From Micromonospora noduli (lineage in GTDB: Bacteria; Actinomycetota; Actinomycetes; Mycobacteriales; Micromonosporaceae): 64,000 nt of DNA. The stretch is from assembly GCF_003264365.1 (NCBI RefSeq), contig NZ_PYAK01000003.1, forward strand, positions 62,001 to 126,000, given 5' to 3'. Position numbers and translations under genes: made by a program. This document shows, in pieces, positions 44,588-52,344 of this stretch (the stretch's first letter is position 1; each line of letters opens with the position of its first letter). The notes beneath the pieces were generated by a model that did not search any database, was not told where the DNA came from, and was given only the letters and a program-made list of their open reading frames with translations.

Positions 44588-44647
44588 GTGACGCGTTCCT
44601 ATCGATGGTTTAGGCAGCCGGCTCGCACGCCGGTGACTTCACCATGA
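44588..44647 (+). CDS. Aromatic leader peptide (Tyr-Arg-Trp-Phe) before DAHP synthase
   Basis: A 19-codon ORF from GTG 44588 to TGA 44647 reads MTRSYRWFRQPARTPVTSP. Codons for Tyr (tat), Trp (tgg) and Phe (ttt) lie almost side by side at 44600-44611, and all three amino acids are end products of the pathway begun by the next gene. A terminator with a T-tract follows at 44676-44703. This is the layout of ribosome-mediated attenuation: stalling at scarce aromatic aminoacyl-tRNAs would change folding of the leader RNA. Too short for standard gene calling. Confidence 0.72.
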   Translation: MTRSYRWFRQPARTPVTSP

Positions 44648-44723
44648 ACTGACGTCACCACGGACCGAGCCGGCTGGGCAGGAGCTGTCGTTCCTGCCCT
44701 TTTGCGTACGAGCAGCCGGCTCG
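44615..44723 (+). promoter_or_regulatory. Leader RNA with alternative pairing segments
   Basis: The 11-mer cagccggctcg occurs at 44615-44625 and 44713-44723. Its exact complement cgagccggctg lies at 44666-44676, directly before the terminator stem. Inside the first pair, ggtgac (44632-44637) can pair with gtcacc (44653-44658). These segments could form mutually exclusive structures around the terminator; the precise antiterminator is not resolved by eye. Confidence 0.55.
44676..44703 (+). terminator. Attenuator terminator before DAHP synthase
   Basis: The stem gggcagga (44676-44683) pairs with tcctgccc (44692-44699) around an 8-nt loop and is followed by TTTT. It lies upstream of the DAHP synthase start, so it would prevent expression unless read through. 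Confidence 0.7.
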
Positions 44724-44768
44724 TCCCGGGCACCGGCCCCGGGCACGGTCGGCGGAAGGATGCCCACC

Positions 44769-45854
44769 GTGACGACCCCGGAGACCGATCGGGTCAGCGA
44801 TCAGCGGATCGACCGTGTCGTGCCGCTGACCACGCCCGCCCTGCTGCACCACGAGTTACCCCTGGACGCTCCGCTCGCGTCGGCCGTGTTGACCGGCCGC
44901 CGCGCGGTCGGTCGCGTTCTGGACCGCGAGGACGACCGCCTGCTGGTGGTGGTCGGTCCCTGCTCGGTGCATGACCCGGCCGCCGCCCTGGACTACGCGC
45001 AGCGTCTTCGGACGGCAGCCGACCGGCTCGCCGACGACCTGCTGATCGTCATGCGGGTCTACTTCGAGAAGCCGCGCTCCACCGTTGGTTGGAAGGGCCT
45101 GATCAACGACCCCGGCCTGGACGGCAGCGGGGACGTCAACACCGGTCTGCGGCTGGCCCGGGCGCTGCTGCTCGACGTGCTCCGCCTCGGTCTGCCGGTG
45201 GGTTGCGAGTTCCTCGACCCGATCACCCCGCAGTACATCGCGGACACGGTGGCCTGGGGCGCGATCGGTGCCCGCACCGTGGAGAGCCAGGTGCACCGCC
45301 AGCTCGCCTCCGGCCTGTCCATGCCGATCGGCATGAAGAACCGCCCGGACGGCAGCATCGGCACGGCCGTGGACGCGATCCGCGCCGCCGGTGTGCCGCA
45401 CGTCTTCCCCGGCATCGACTTCTCCGGCACTCCGGCGATCATGCACACCCGGGGCAACACCGACGGGCACCTGGTGTTGCGCGGTGGGGGCGGCCGACCG
45501 AACTACGACGCCGAGTCGGTCGCCGGGGCACTCGACCTGCTCCGCGCCGCCGACCTGCCGGAGCGGCTGGTGATCGACGCCAGTCACGCCAACAGCGGCA
45601 AGGACCACCGCAACCAGCCGCTGGTCGCCGCGGACGTGGCCGCCCAACTGGCCGCCGGCCAGCGGGGGATCACCGGCGTGATGCTGGAGTCGTTCCTGCT
45701 GCCCGGTCGGCAGGAGCTCGACCCGACCCGGGAGCTGGAGTACGGCCGGTCGGTCACCGACGCCTGCCTGGGCTGGGACGACACCGCCGAGGTGCTCGAC
45801 CACCTCGCCTCGGCCGTGCGGGCCCGTCGGGCCATCCTGCCGACGACGGTGTGA
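44769..45854 (+). CDS. aroG: 3-deoxy-7-phosphoheptulonate (DAHP) synthase, class I
   Basis: The enzyme of about 361 residues condenses phosphoenolpyruvate and erythrose 4-phosphate, the first step of aromatic amino acid synthesis. Motifs typical of AroF/G/H-type synthases are VGPCSVHDPAAALDYAQRL, RVYFEKPRSTVGWKGLINDP, GCEFLDPITPQYIADTVAWGAIGARTVESQVHRQLASG, MKNRPDGS and DASHANSGKDH. GGAAGG lies nine bases before the GTG at 44769, so I prefer it; the ATG at 44760 adds three residues. The upstream leader peptide and terminator suggest attenuation by Tyr, Trp and Phe supply. Confidence 0.95.
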   Translation: MTTPETDRVSDQRIDRVVPLTTPALLHHELPLDAPLASAVLTGRRAVGRVLDREDDRLLVVVGPCSVHDPAAALDYAQRLRTAADRLADDLLIVMRVYFEKPRSTVGWKGLINDPGLDGSGDVNTGLRLARALLLDVLRLGLPVGCEFLDPITPQYIADTVAWGAIGARTVESQVHRQLASGLSMPIGMKNRPDGSIGTAVDAIRAAGVPHVFPGIDFSGTPAIMHTRGNTDGHLVLRGGGGRPNYDAESVAGALDLLRAADLPERLVIDASHANSGKDHRNQPLVAADVAAQLAAGQRGITGVMLESFLLPGRQELDPTRELEYGRSVTDACLGWDDTAEVLDHLASAVRARRAILPTTV

Positions 45855-46146
45855 CCGCCGACACCACCACCTGCGGAACACGAGCGGGGGTCGGCTCGTT
45901 GACTGGGGTGTCGGTGTGTCCAGTGTCCCCGGGCCTCACCTAAATAGCCTTCGCGGAATACCGTCCGGCTGGAGCCGCGTAGTGCCACTCGCCGAGAGGC
46001 GACCTGCACACCGACACCAGCGCCGCCCCCGGCCCACAAGGCCGGGGGCGGCGCTGTCTGTATTCGGCGAACCCCACGGACCCGACCGAGAGCGCAGGCC
46101 GCCCGGGGTGACGTTTGACCGATTCCGCCCCGGGTAGCTGATCGAC
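45855..46146. other. Intergenic region after DAHP synthase
   Basis: It holds the strong 17-bp terminator hairpin at 46018-46056. Otherwise I see no gene or motif. Confidence 0.5.
46018..46056 (+). terminator. 17-bp perfect terminator hairpin
   Basis: The arms cagcgccgcccccggcc (46018-46034) and ggccgggggcggcgctg (46040-46056) are perfect with a 5-nt loop, about 160 bp after the DAHP synthase stop. Confidence 0.75.
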
Positions 46147-46371
46147 GTGACCGACGACGCATCCGTGGCCGACGAGCCGGACACCCAGGCCCTCGACGAC
46201 CTGCTCGACGACATCTTCCGGGCGCAGGAGCGGGTCACCCAGGCGGAGATCTATCGCCGGGCGGTGGCCGCCGAGCTTCCACCGGACCTGCTCGCCCGCA
46301 TCGACGCGCTTCCCGAGGGCGAGTACGCGGTGGACGAGGCCAGCGACCTGCTGGGCGGTTCCATCGGCTGA
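46147..46371 (+). CDS. Small acidic protein (74 aa)
   Basis: The 74-residue acidic protein is probably helical in the middle: ALDDLLDDIFRAQERVTQAEIYRRAVAAELPPDLLARIDALPEGEYAVDEA. I know no function. The GTG at 46147 is 12 bp downstream of a near-TANNNT box (TAGCTG). It is close to the next small gene and may be cotranscribed with it. Confidence 0.62.
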   Translation: MTDDASVADEPDTQALDDLLDDIFRAQERVTQAEIYRRAVAAELPPDLLARIDALPEGEYAVDEASDLLGGSIG

Positions 46372-46420
46372 GCGACCTGGGCGGCACCATCGCGTGAATG
46401 ACCGCAGGAGGGACACCGAC

Positions 46421-46615
46421 ATGACGCACCACGAGGACCACGACGAGAAGGTGCCGGCGCTGGGTCAGCCCCCGAAGGGCCGGGACACCACGCCCGAGCC
46501 GGACTTCGCCAACGAGCACGACCGCACGGCGGTGGACCGGGACATCATCACCGGGGCGGACGAGGACGAACGGGAGCCGGAGTCGCCGCACGGTTGGTCC
46601 GGCATGCAACGTTGA
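46421..46615 (+). CDS. Small acidic hydrophilic protein (64 aa)
   Basis: The 64-residue protein, probably disordered, begins MTHHEDHDEKVPALGQ and ends GWSGMQR, with PEPDFANEHDRTAVDRDIITGADEDE in the middle. GCAGGAGGGACACC precedes the ATG at 46421; a GTG at 46394 would add nine residues. A textbook terminator follows immediately. Function is unknown. Confidence 0.62.
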   Translation: MTHHEDHDEKVPALGQPPKGRDTTPEPDFANEHDRTAVDRDIITGADEDEREPESPHGWSGMQR

Positions 46616-46625
46616 GGCGTACGCG

Positions 46626-46660
46626 AAAGGGGGGCCGGTGTCTACCGGCCCCCCTTTTTG
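46626..46660 (+). terminator. Rho-independent terminator with T-tract
   Basis: The arms aaaggggggccggt (46626-46639) and accggcccccc plus ttt (46644-46657) are perfect around a 4-nt loop and run into TTTTT. It ends the small-gene transcript from the left and may also serve the convergent DUF1360 gene. Confidence 0.9.
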
Positions 46661-46671
46661 CGTCCTGCTCG

Positions 46672-47214
46672 TCAGTCGTCGTCCTGGTGCCCACCCTCGG
46701 CGGCCTGCTGCGCCGTCGCGTACGCCATCTGGAGGAAGTCGGACGCGGCGACCGCCGTCAGCGCGGTGGCCACCAGGCGGGTGAGCCGGGGCGCGAGCAC
46801 CAGGCCACCGGTCAGCCCGGTGGCCACCCAGACCGCCAGGCAGAACGGGCAGCTCAGCAGCTCGCCGATGGCGTGCCGGGTGGGGCTGCCCGAGTCGCGG
46901 ACCTGCTCCATCACCTCGCCGCTGCCGATCGGATGGTCGTAGCGGGTGAACGGCGCCCGCAACGGGCTGGTCACCGCGTCCTTGGACAGCAACCGGCTCA
47001 GCTTGTGCGTGGCGATGGAGAGCAGCACCACGTCGGACGGCGCGGGACGCTCCGGCACCGGTCGGCCGGTCGCCTTGACCAGGCCGGCGAGAGCTCCGGT
47101 CACCCCGGCGTAGGCGCCCATCGCCACCAGGTAGCCACCGAGCGGCCGGTGCTCGTGCGGCGCGTACGCCCGGCGCAGCCGGGCCGCCTTCTGTCGCAGG
47201 CCAGTGTCGCTCAC
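46672..47214 (-). CDS. DUF1360 family membrane protein
   Basis: The 180-residue protein has three hydrophobic segments and the DUF1360 hallmarks: VVLLSIATHKLSRLLSKDAVTSPLRAPFTRY and the cysteine pair in ELLSCPFCLAVWVATG. Similar proteins occur in spore formers and actinomycetes; the role is not established. GAGGAG lies a few bases before the GTG at 47214. Confidence 0.87.
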   Translation of the reverse strand: MSDTGLRQKAARLRRAYAPHEHRPLGGYLVAMGAYAGVTGALAGLVKATGRPVPERPAPSDVVLLSIATHKLSRLLSKDAVTSPLRAPFTRYDHPIGSGEVMEQVRDSGSPTRHAIGELLSCPFCLAVWVATGLTGGLVLAPRLTRLVATALTAVAASDFLQMAYATAQQAAEGGHQDDD

Positions 47215-47267
47215 CCGATCTCCTCACGTGTCGTGGTGGTGCGGGAACGGCGTCCCGCGCGGCCAGC

Positions 47268-47606
47268 TCAGCCGGCCTGGAGGTTGTCGGCGACCTCGCG
47301 TACCAGGTTGGTGAGCGCTTCGTCGGCCAGCTGGTCCGGACCGGGCCCGCCGGACCCGTCGGCCAGGTCGAGCTGAATCCGGGCGCCACCGGAATCGGCC
47401 GGCTCCACCCGGATCTCGGCGGACCAGTCGTCGGTGTCGCCGTCGCCCCAGCGGGCGCGCAGCTCCTCACCGCTGATCTCCGCGGCGGGGCTGCCGTCGC
47501 CGCGCAGCGGCTCGGGCAGCCAGGCCGAGGCACGGTCGGGGTCGGTGGCCGTGCTGAAGACCACCTCGGGTGGCGCGGACATGCCGCGCACGGCGCGCGC
47601 CGGCAT
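47268..47606 (-). CDS. SRPBCC (START-like) family protein
   Basis: The 112-residue protein resembles a shortened polyketide-cyclase/START-like fold: AVRGMSAPPEVVFSTATDPDRASAWLPEPLRG at the start and DQLADEALTNLVREVADNL as the final helix. Such folds bind hydrophobic ligands. The start overlaps the stop of the preceding DUF6158 gene as ATGA, so translation is coupled. Confidence 0.75.
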   Translation of the reverse strand: MPARAVRGMSAPPEVVFSTATDPDRASAWLPEPLRGDGSPAAEISGEELRARWGDGDTDDWSAEIRVEPADSGGARIQLDLADGSGGPGPDQLADEALTNLVREVADNLQAG

Positions 47607-47941
47607 CAGGCGTCCCGCAGACGGCTGGGATCGACCTCGCGACCCGGGTGCCGGGCCAGGTACTCGGTCTCCAGCTCCGCGGTGCGCCGTAGGTGGTTCG
47701 CGAGTGCGGAGTCTGCCGCGTGCCGCAAGGTGTCCAGGCGGGTCCGGTGCAGGCTGTGCATCTCGCGGATCAGGTCCTCGTCGGTCAGCTCCGTCGGGTC
47801 GATGCCGAGGTCGCCGTCGAGGCCGGGAGCACCGGCCGGGTCGGCGAGCTGATCGCCGCCCCACTCGGGCACCCGCTGCTCCGGGCTCATATCCGCACTG
47901 CCGTTGGACGCGAAGCCGTCCTCACGTACCGATCCGGTCAT
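47606..47941 (-). CDS. DUF6158 family protein
   Basis: The 111-residue hydrophilic protein contains the conserved stretch GIDPTELTDEDLIREMHSLHRTRLDTLRHAADSALANHLRRTAELETEYLARHPGREVDPSRLR, which I recognise as DUF6158, an actinobacterial family without known function. AAGGGGGGCGATC stands before the ATG at 47941. It is coupled to the SRPBCC gene. Confidence 0.8.
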   Translation of the reverse strand: MTGSVREDGFASNGSADMSPEQRVPEWGGDQLADPAGAPGLDGDLGIDPTELTDEDLIREMHSLHRTRLDTLRHAADSALANHLRRTAELETEYLARHPGREVDPSRLRDA

Positions 47942-48062
47942 GATCGCCCCCCTTGATCTCGTTTGGGCTGGCGTCTAGACGATTGCCCAGGCGTGGTGAT
48001 GCCAAACCAAGCCGGCGAGGCGACGACTACGACACGGTGTCGGAGACCGGTAGCGCCCCCGG

Positions 48063-48075
48063 TACCCTCAATGTC
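48063..48075 (+). promoter_or_regulatory. Leaderless promoter -10 box for the small membrane protein
   Basis: TACCCT at 48063-48068 ends seven bases before the ATG at 48076. Confidence 0.5.
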
Positions 48076-48498
48076 ATGAGGCGGCTCTGGACCCCGGCGT
48101 GGATCGCACGCCACGTGGCCATGGTCGTGCTGGTCGTGGGCTTCCTCGGGCTGGGCTGGTGGCAGATCAGCCGGGCCACCGCCGGCAACAGCCTGAGCTG
48201 GGGGTACGCGGTCGAGTGGCCGATCTTCGCCGGCTTCGTGGTCTACGTCTGGTGGCGTGAGGTGAAGCTGGCCCGCCGCAAGGCGGCGGAGGCCGACGCG
48301 CCGGCCGCGGATCCGGCCGTCGAGCCGGCGCCGGCGGTCACCGCCGGGTCCCGACCGGCGGTACGCCGACCGGTACGGGTGTCCCGGACGCCGGCCACCG
48401 GCGATGCCGTCGAGGACACCGACCTGGCCGCCTACAACCACTACCTGTCATGGTTGAACGCCAATCCGGGCGCCCGGCCCGGTGACTATCCCGGCTGA
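48076..48498 (+). CDS. Two-helix membrane protein, unknown function
   Basis: The 140-residue protein has transmembrane segments near residues 12-30 and 45-62 and a Pro/Ala-rich cytoplasmic tail ending [21 protein letters not shown]. The layout and this tail recur in actinobacterial proteins encoded just before DUF3817 genes. Function is unknown. The leaderless box fixes the ATG at 48076. Confidence 0.8.
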   Translation: MRRLWTPAWIARHVAMVVLVVGFLGLGWWQISRATAGNSLSWGYAVEWPIFAGFVVYVWWREVKLARRKAAEADAPAADPAVEPAPAVTAGSRPAVRRPVRVSRTPATGDAVEDTDLAAYNHYLSWLNANPGARPGDYPG

Positions 48499-48523
48499 GC
48501 CGGGCTCGGAAGGACGGACGAAG

Positions 48524-48853
48524 GTGGGCGCTGCCCTTACCCGGTACCGCGTGATCGCCTGGATCGTGGGCGTGGTGCTGATCCTGCTGGTCGTGATCGG
48601 CATGCCACTGAAGTACGCGTTCGACAACCCGGTCGTCGTGGAGACGATCGGGCCGGCGCACGGCTTCCTCTACATGATCTACCTGGTGGCCGCGTTCGAC
48701 CTGAGCCGCCGAGCCGACTGGCCGCTGAAGCGGATGCTGCTGGTGATGCTGGCCGGCACGGTGCCGTTCGTCTCGTTCTACGCCGAGCGCCGGGTCAGCG
48801 CCTGGGTGGCCGCACCGCAGCAGGAACGGGCTCCGGAGCCGGTCGCCCGCTGA
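48524..48853 (+). CDS. DUF3817 membrane protein
   Basis: The 109-residue protein has three transmembrane helices and the DUF3817 pattern: RYRVIAWIVGVVLILLVVIGMPLKY, then IGPAHGFLYMIYLVAAFDL, and MLLVMLAGTVPFVSFYAERRV. The role is unknown. I use the GTG at 48524, preceded by GGAAGGACGG; a GTG at 48482 overlapping the previous gene is possible. It is the second gene of a two-gene membrane unit. Confidence 0.87.
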   Translation: MGAALTRYRVIAWIVGVVLILLVVIGMPLKYAFDNPVVVETIGPAHGFLYMIYLVAAFDLSRRADWPLKRMLLVMLAGTVPFVSFYAERRVSAWVAAPQQERAPEPVAR

Positions 48854-48904
48854 GCTTGCTGAGCGGCCGGTGGGCCGACGCGGCTCCGGCCCACCGGCGC
48901 CGGG

Positions 48905-49426
48905 TCAACGGTTGGGCCGCCACGGGTCCGCTTCCGCGAGCGGGTCGACCCAACTGCCGTAGCGGTTGACCTCCCGGGCCCGCAGCAGCGACCGGGTGAC
49001 CTGGCCGAACTGCCGTTCGTCGTCGGCGCTGAAGAGCAGCACCTCCGAGCCTTGGTACCACCCCCACAGTTCGTGCGGCGGTGGGCGCCAACGATCGCCG
49101 ACCAGGGCGAGAGCGGCCGGGAGCAGGAACACCGCGCCGAGGATCAGGTACGCCTCGGCGGTGAGGCGTTGCAGACCGCCGGTGAAGCCGAGGAGCACCC
49201 CCACACCGCTGAGCATGCTGGCGGTGATGACCACGGCCCGGACGGCGATCCGGTCGTGCGGACCCCGGGTGGTACGCAGATGGGTCAGGTCGGCGACCCG
49301 GTAACTGTTCCGACCGACCGTGAACCGGTCGACGGTCACGATGATGCCGGGCCGCGCGTACAGCAGGGTCGACCGGGCGCCCGGCACCGTTCGCGGCGGT
49401 CGCGTCTTTGCGCCTTCACGATTCAC
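48905..49426 (-). CDS. DUF6232 family membrane protein
   Basis: The 173-residue protein has YARPGIIVTVDRFTVGRNSYRVADLTHLRTTRGPHD, the DUF6232-type start. Two adjacent transmembrane helices near residues 65-110 and a cytoplasmic tail follow. Function is unknown. GGGAGGAACC precedes the GTG at 49426. Confidence 0.78.
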   Translation of the reverse strand: MNREGAKTRPPRTVPGARSTLLYARPGIIVTVDRFTVGRNSYRVADLTHLRTTRGPHDRIAVRAVVITASMLSGVGVLLGFTGGLQRLTAEAYLILGAVFLLPAALALVGDRWRPPPHELWGWYQGSEVLLFSADDERQFGQVTRSLLRAREVNRYGSWVDPLAEADPWRPNR

Positions 49427-49927
49427 GGTTCCTCCCGAAGGGGACGGTTGGCCGAGTGGACCTGCTGGCGACAGTCATCGCTGCCTGTCGACGGGATTCC
49501 CGGCTCCGGACTTCATTGTGTTGCGGCACCGCCAGTCGACCTGGGCATTTACCGGGTCCCGACAGCTCGTCACGACCGGGTGACATCGCCGAGAAACAGC
49601 ATCCATTTCAGGTTTTATCGGTTATGGCCCCCAGGAATCCGGCGGCATACGCCGGGAACGACGAAAGTCGTATATCAGTCAGTAGGCCGCTAAAAGGGCG
49701 ATGTTCCCTCGTTCACAGGTGTCATCAGCCACGATGGCGCCACCCAGCCCAGGGGTCCGAGCAGTAACTCTCCCAACTTTCGCCCCTGCTTCAACTGCGA
49801 GCGACATCCGTCCCGGGTTAGGTTGGGCGAGCCGGTCCGGCCCAGTGCCGTCCGCCCGGATGGCCCCGGCCGGTGTCGTCGAGGGCGTCAGCAGCCCCGG
49901 CGGCCGTGGGAGAGGGGCCTTCCGCTC
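49427..49927. other. 500-bp divergent region with small hairpins
   Basis: The region lies between the DUF6232 gene and the NlpC/P60 hydrolase. Near 49639-49670 two short perfect hairpins (ccggcg..cgccgg and acgac..gtcgt) follow each other, and tgggc..gccca occurs near 49825. It could be a long structured leader. I looked for the cyclic-di-AMP riboswitch often found before such genes and did not see its conserved segments. Confidence 0.4.
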
Positions 49928-50905
49928 TTGTCATCCCTGAGAAATCTGCTGCGCACCGTGGCGCTGGTCGGCATGTCGGCCGCGCTGATCGCCCCGACGG
50001 CGGTGGCCCAGGCCGAGCCGTCCCCCGCCGACCTGACCCGCCGGATCGAGACGTCCTCGGCCGAGTTGGAGCGGGTCGTCGAGTCGTACAACAAACTGCG
50101 TGAGGAGATCAAGACAAACGAGGCCGCCGTGGCCCGATTACAGACCCGCATCGGCCCGCTCGAACAGCAGGTCGAGCAGAGCCGGGCCGACGTGGCGGAG
50201 CTCGCCTCCACCGCGTACAAGAGTGGCGGCCTGCGCACCGCGGACGCCCTGCTGCGCCCGGGCGGCTCGGCCGCGCTGCTGGATCGGCTCGGCACGATCG
50301 AGCAGTTGACCCGCCAGCGGCAGGAGCGCATCTCCGGTTTCACTGCCGACCAGCAGCGGCTGCTCGACGAGAAGGCCCGCCTGGGCGCGACCCTGACCCG
50401 GCAGGCCGCACAGGCGCGTCAGCTCGCCACGGGTAAGAAGCAGATCGAGCAGGACCTGGCCAAGCTGTACGAGCTGCGCCGGCAGGCGTACGGGGCCGCC
50501 ACCGAGCGACCCGAGCCCAAGGCGGCGACGACCGAGGCAAAGAACGTGCCCGCCGTGTCCGGCGCTGCCGGCACCGCGGTGCGTTACGCCTTCGGCGCGA
50601 TCGGCAAGCCGTACGTCTGGGCGGCCGACGGGCCGAACGGCTACGACTGTTCCGGCCTGACCTCGGCGGCCTGGCGGGCGGCCGGGAAGTCCCTTCCGCA
50701 CAACACCCGGATGCAGTGGAGCGCGGTCGCCCACATCGGGCGGGGCGAACTACGCCCGGGCGACCTGGTCTTCTACAGCGGGCTCGGGCACGTCGCCCTC
50801 TACGTGGGCGACGGTCAGGTGATCGATGCGCCCAGCGCCGGTCGCAACGTACTCAAGCGTGGCATGAACATGATGTCCATCCAGGGTTACGGCCGGGTCC
50901 GCTAA
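49928..50905 (+). CDS. Secreted NlpC/P60 peptidoglycan hydrolase with coiled-coil
   Basis: The protein of about 325 residues has a signal peptide (LSSLRNLLRTVALVGMSAALIAPTAVAQA) and a coiled-coil near residues 35-190. A C-terminal NlpC/P60 domain carries Cys in YDCSGLTS at about 241 and His in GHVALYVGDG at about 288. These are gamma-D-Glu-mDAP endopeptidases of the RipA type that split cell-wall peptides. The start is probably TTG 49928, with GAGAGGGG upstream. It ends opposite the sigma factor gene, separated by a bidirectional hairpin. Confidence 0.9.
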   Translation: MSSLRNLLRTVALVGMSAALIAPTAVAQAEPSPADLTRRIETSSAELERVVESYNKLREEIKTNEAAVARLQTRIGPLEQQVEQSRADVAELASTAYKSGGLRTADALLRPGGSAALLDRLGTIEQLTRQRQERISGFTADQQRLLDEKARLGATLTRQAAQARQLATGKKQIEQDLAKLYELRRQAYGAATERPEPKAATTEAKNVPAVSGAAGTAVRYAFGAIGKPYVWAADGPNGYDCSGLTSAAWRAAGKSLPHNTRMQWSAVAHIGRGELRPGDLVFYSGLGHVALYVGDGQVIDAPSAGRNVLKRGMNMMSIQGYGRVR

Positions 50906-50917
50906 CCACGATCGGAA

Positions 50918-50964
50918 ACGGCGAACGGCCGGCGTCCCCCTATCGGACGCCGGCCGTTCGCCGT
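50918..50964. terminator. 20-bp perfect bidirectional terminator hairpin
   Basis: The arms 50918-50937 and 50945-50964 (acggcgaacggccggcgtcc and complement) are perfect around a 7-nt loop, between the convergent NlpC/P60 and sigma factor genes. Confidence 0.8.
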
Positions 50965-50977
50965 CATTACTACCAGG

Positions 50978-51967
50978 TCAGGCTGCTTGCAGCCCCTCCG
51001 CCCGAGCCAGCTCGCGGAGCCGGCCGAGGGCCTGGATCTCCAGCTGCCGGATCCGCTCGCGGGACAGCGAGAACCGGGACGCGACCTCGGTGAGCGAGTG
51101 CTCCCGGCCGTCCTCCAGCCCGTAGCGGGCCCGCATGATGCCGGCGGACCGGTCGTCGAGGTGGTTGAGCAGCCCCTCGATGCGCTGCCGCTCCAGGCCG
51201 CTGAGGACGATGTCCTCCGGCGACGGCGCGTCACTGTCGGCGACCAGGTCACCGAGGTTCGTGTCGCCGTCGTCGCCCACCGGGGTGTCCAGCGAAACGG
51301 TGTCCTGCGACCAGCGGCGCAGCTCGTTCACCCGCTCGACGGTGACGCCGAGGGCGTTGGCGATCTGCTCCGGCTCCGGGTCGCTGCCCAGCTCACGGGT
51401 CAACTGCCGGGCCACGTTGCGCATCCGGTTGACGTCCTCCACCAGGTGCACCGGTAGACGGACGGTGCGCTCCTGCTGGGCGATCGCCCGGCTGATCGCC
51501 TGCCGAATCCACCAGGTGGCGTAGGTGGAGAACTTGTAGCCACGCTCGTAGTCGAACTTCTCGACCGCCCGGACGAGGCCGGTGTTGCCCTCCTGGATCA
51601 GGTCCAGCATGGGCATCCCCGAGCGCACGTAGCGCCGGGCGATCGACACGACCAGTCGGAGGTTGGCGCGGATGAAGAGGTCCTTCGCCCGCTCCCCCTC
51701 GACGACCAGCCACTCCAGGTCGGCCCGGTCGACACCGGCGGGAACGGCTTCCTCACCGAGCAGGTGCTCGGCGTAGAGGCCGGCCTCGATCGCCTTGGAG
51801 AGATCGACCTCCTTGGCGGCGTCCAGCAGTGGCGTCCGGGAGATCTCGTGCAGGTAGACGCCGACCAGGTCGCGCTCCTCGGCAACCTCGTCGGTTCGCA
51901 TGCCGATGTTCTTGTCCACGTTGCCCACGGTCCCCTCGCTCGCGCCGGTTGCCCGGTTCCTTGCCAT
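50978..51967 (-). CDS. Primary-like RNA polymerase sigma factor (SigB/HrdB family)
   Basis: The 329-residue group 2 sigma factor has region 1.2 (DLVGVYLHEISRTPLLDAAKEVDLSKAIE) and region 2 (ANLRLVVSIARRYVRSGMPMLDLIQEGNTGLVRAVEKFDYERGYKFSTYATWWIRQAISRAI). Region 3 and region 4 (HSLTEVASRFSLSRERIRQLEIQALGRLR) follow. It lacks the long N-terminus of the principal factor, so a stress- or growth-phase SigB-like role is likely. AGGTG six bases before the ATG at 51967 supports that start; GTG 51976 is an alternative. Confidence 0.92.
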   Translation of the reverse strand: MARNRATGASEGTVGNVDKNIGMRTDEVAEERDLVGVYLHEISRTPLLDAAKEVDLSKAIEAGLYAEHLLGEEAVPAGVDRADLEWLVVEGERAKDLFIRANLRLVVSIARRYVRSGMPMLDLIQEGNTGLVRAVEKFDYERGYKFSTYATWWIRQAISRAIAQQERTVRLPVHLVEDVNRMRNVARQLTRELGSDPEPEQIANALGVTVERVNELRRWSQDTVSLDTPVGDDGDTNLGDLVADSDAPSPEDIVLSGLERQRIEGLLNHLDDRSAGIMRARYGLEDGREHSLTEVASRFSLSRERIRQLEIQALGRLRELARAEGLQAA

Positions 51968-52344
51968 TCCCCACACCTGTCAGCCCCTGGTAACTTCTGC
52001 TGTGCCGATCGGTGCTGACACCTACACAACAGATGAGACGTGTCGGGGATTCCTCGTCGTGAGTCGAAAGTGTCACGAATGCCTGAGTAGTAGCTGAGAG
52101 CACGGTCCATGTTTGCTGTCAGCACCCCATCGGGTGGCTCGCCACTGGGCACCACGTACGGGTTACCGCACCATGGCAACACCGCCCGCCGTGGGGGCAC
52201 AGCGACCCGGGTCACCACCGCGATGCGATCCTGGTCACTGCCAGATACGCACCCGTGGACCGGTTGGTTCATTCACGGGGGTGTTATTACCCCCCGGCCA
52301 GATGAACAATCCGAGGGCCGGTTCGCTTCCCTACCCGGGTGGCG
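51968..52344. other. Upstream region of the sigma factor gene
   Basis: A 10-bp inverted repeat ggtgctgaca (52011-52020) and tgtcagcacc (52117-52126) brackets the likely promoter. A short hairpin ggggt..acccc lies near 52275-52295. No gene is convincing here. Confidence 0.4.

Noticed and set aside
49427..49927. Cyclic-di-AMP (ydaO) riboswitch before the NlpC/P60 gene
   Set aside because: The conserved segments of that riboswitch class were not found on reading; only small unrelated hairpins are present.
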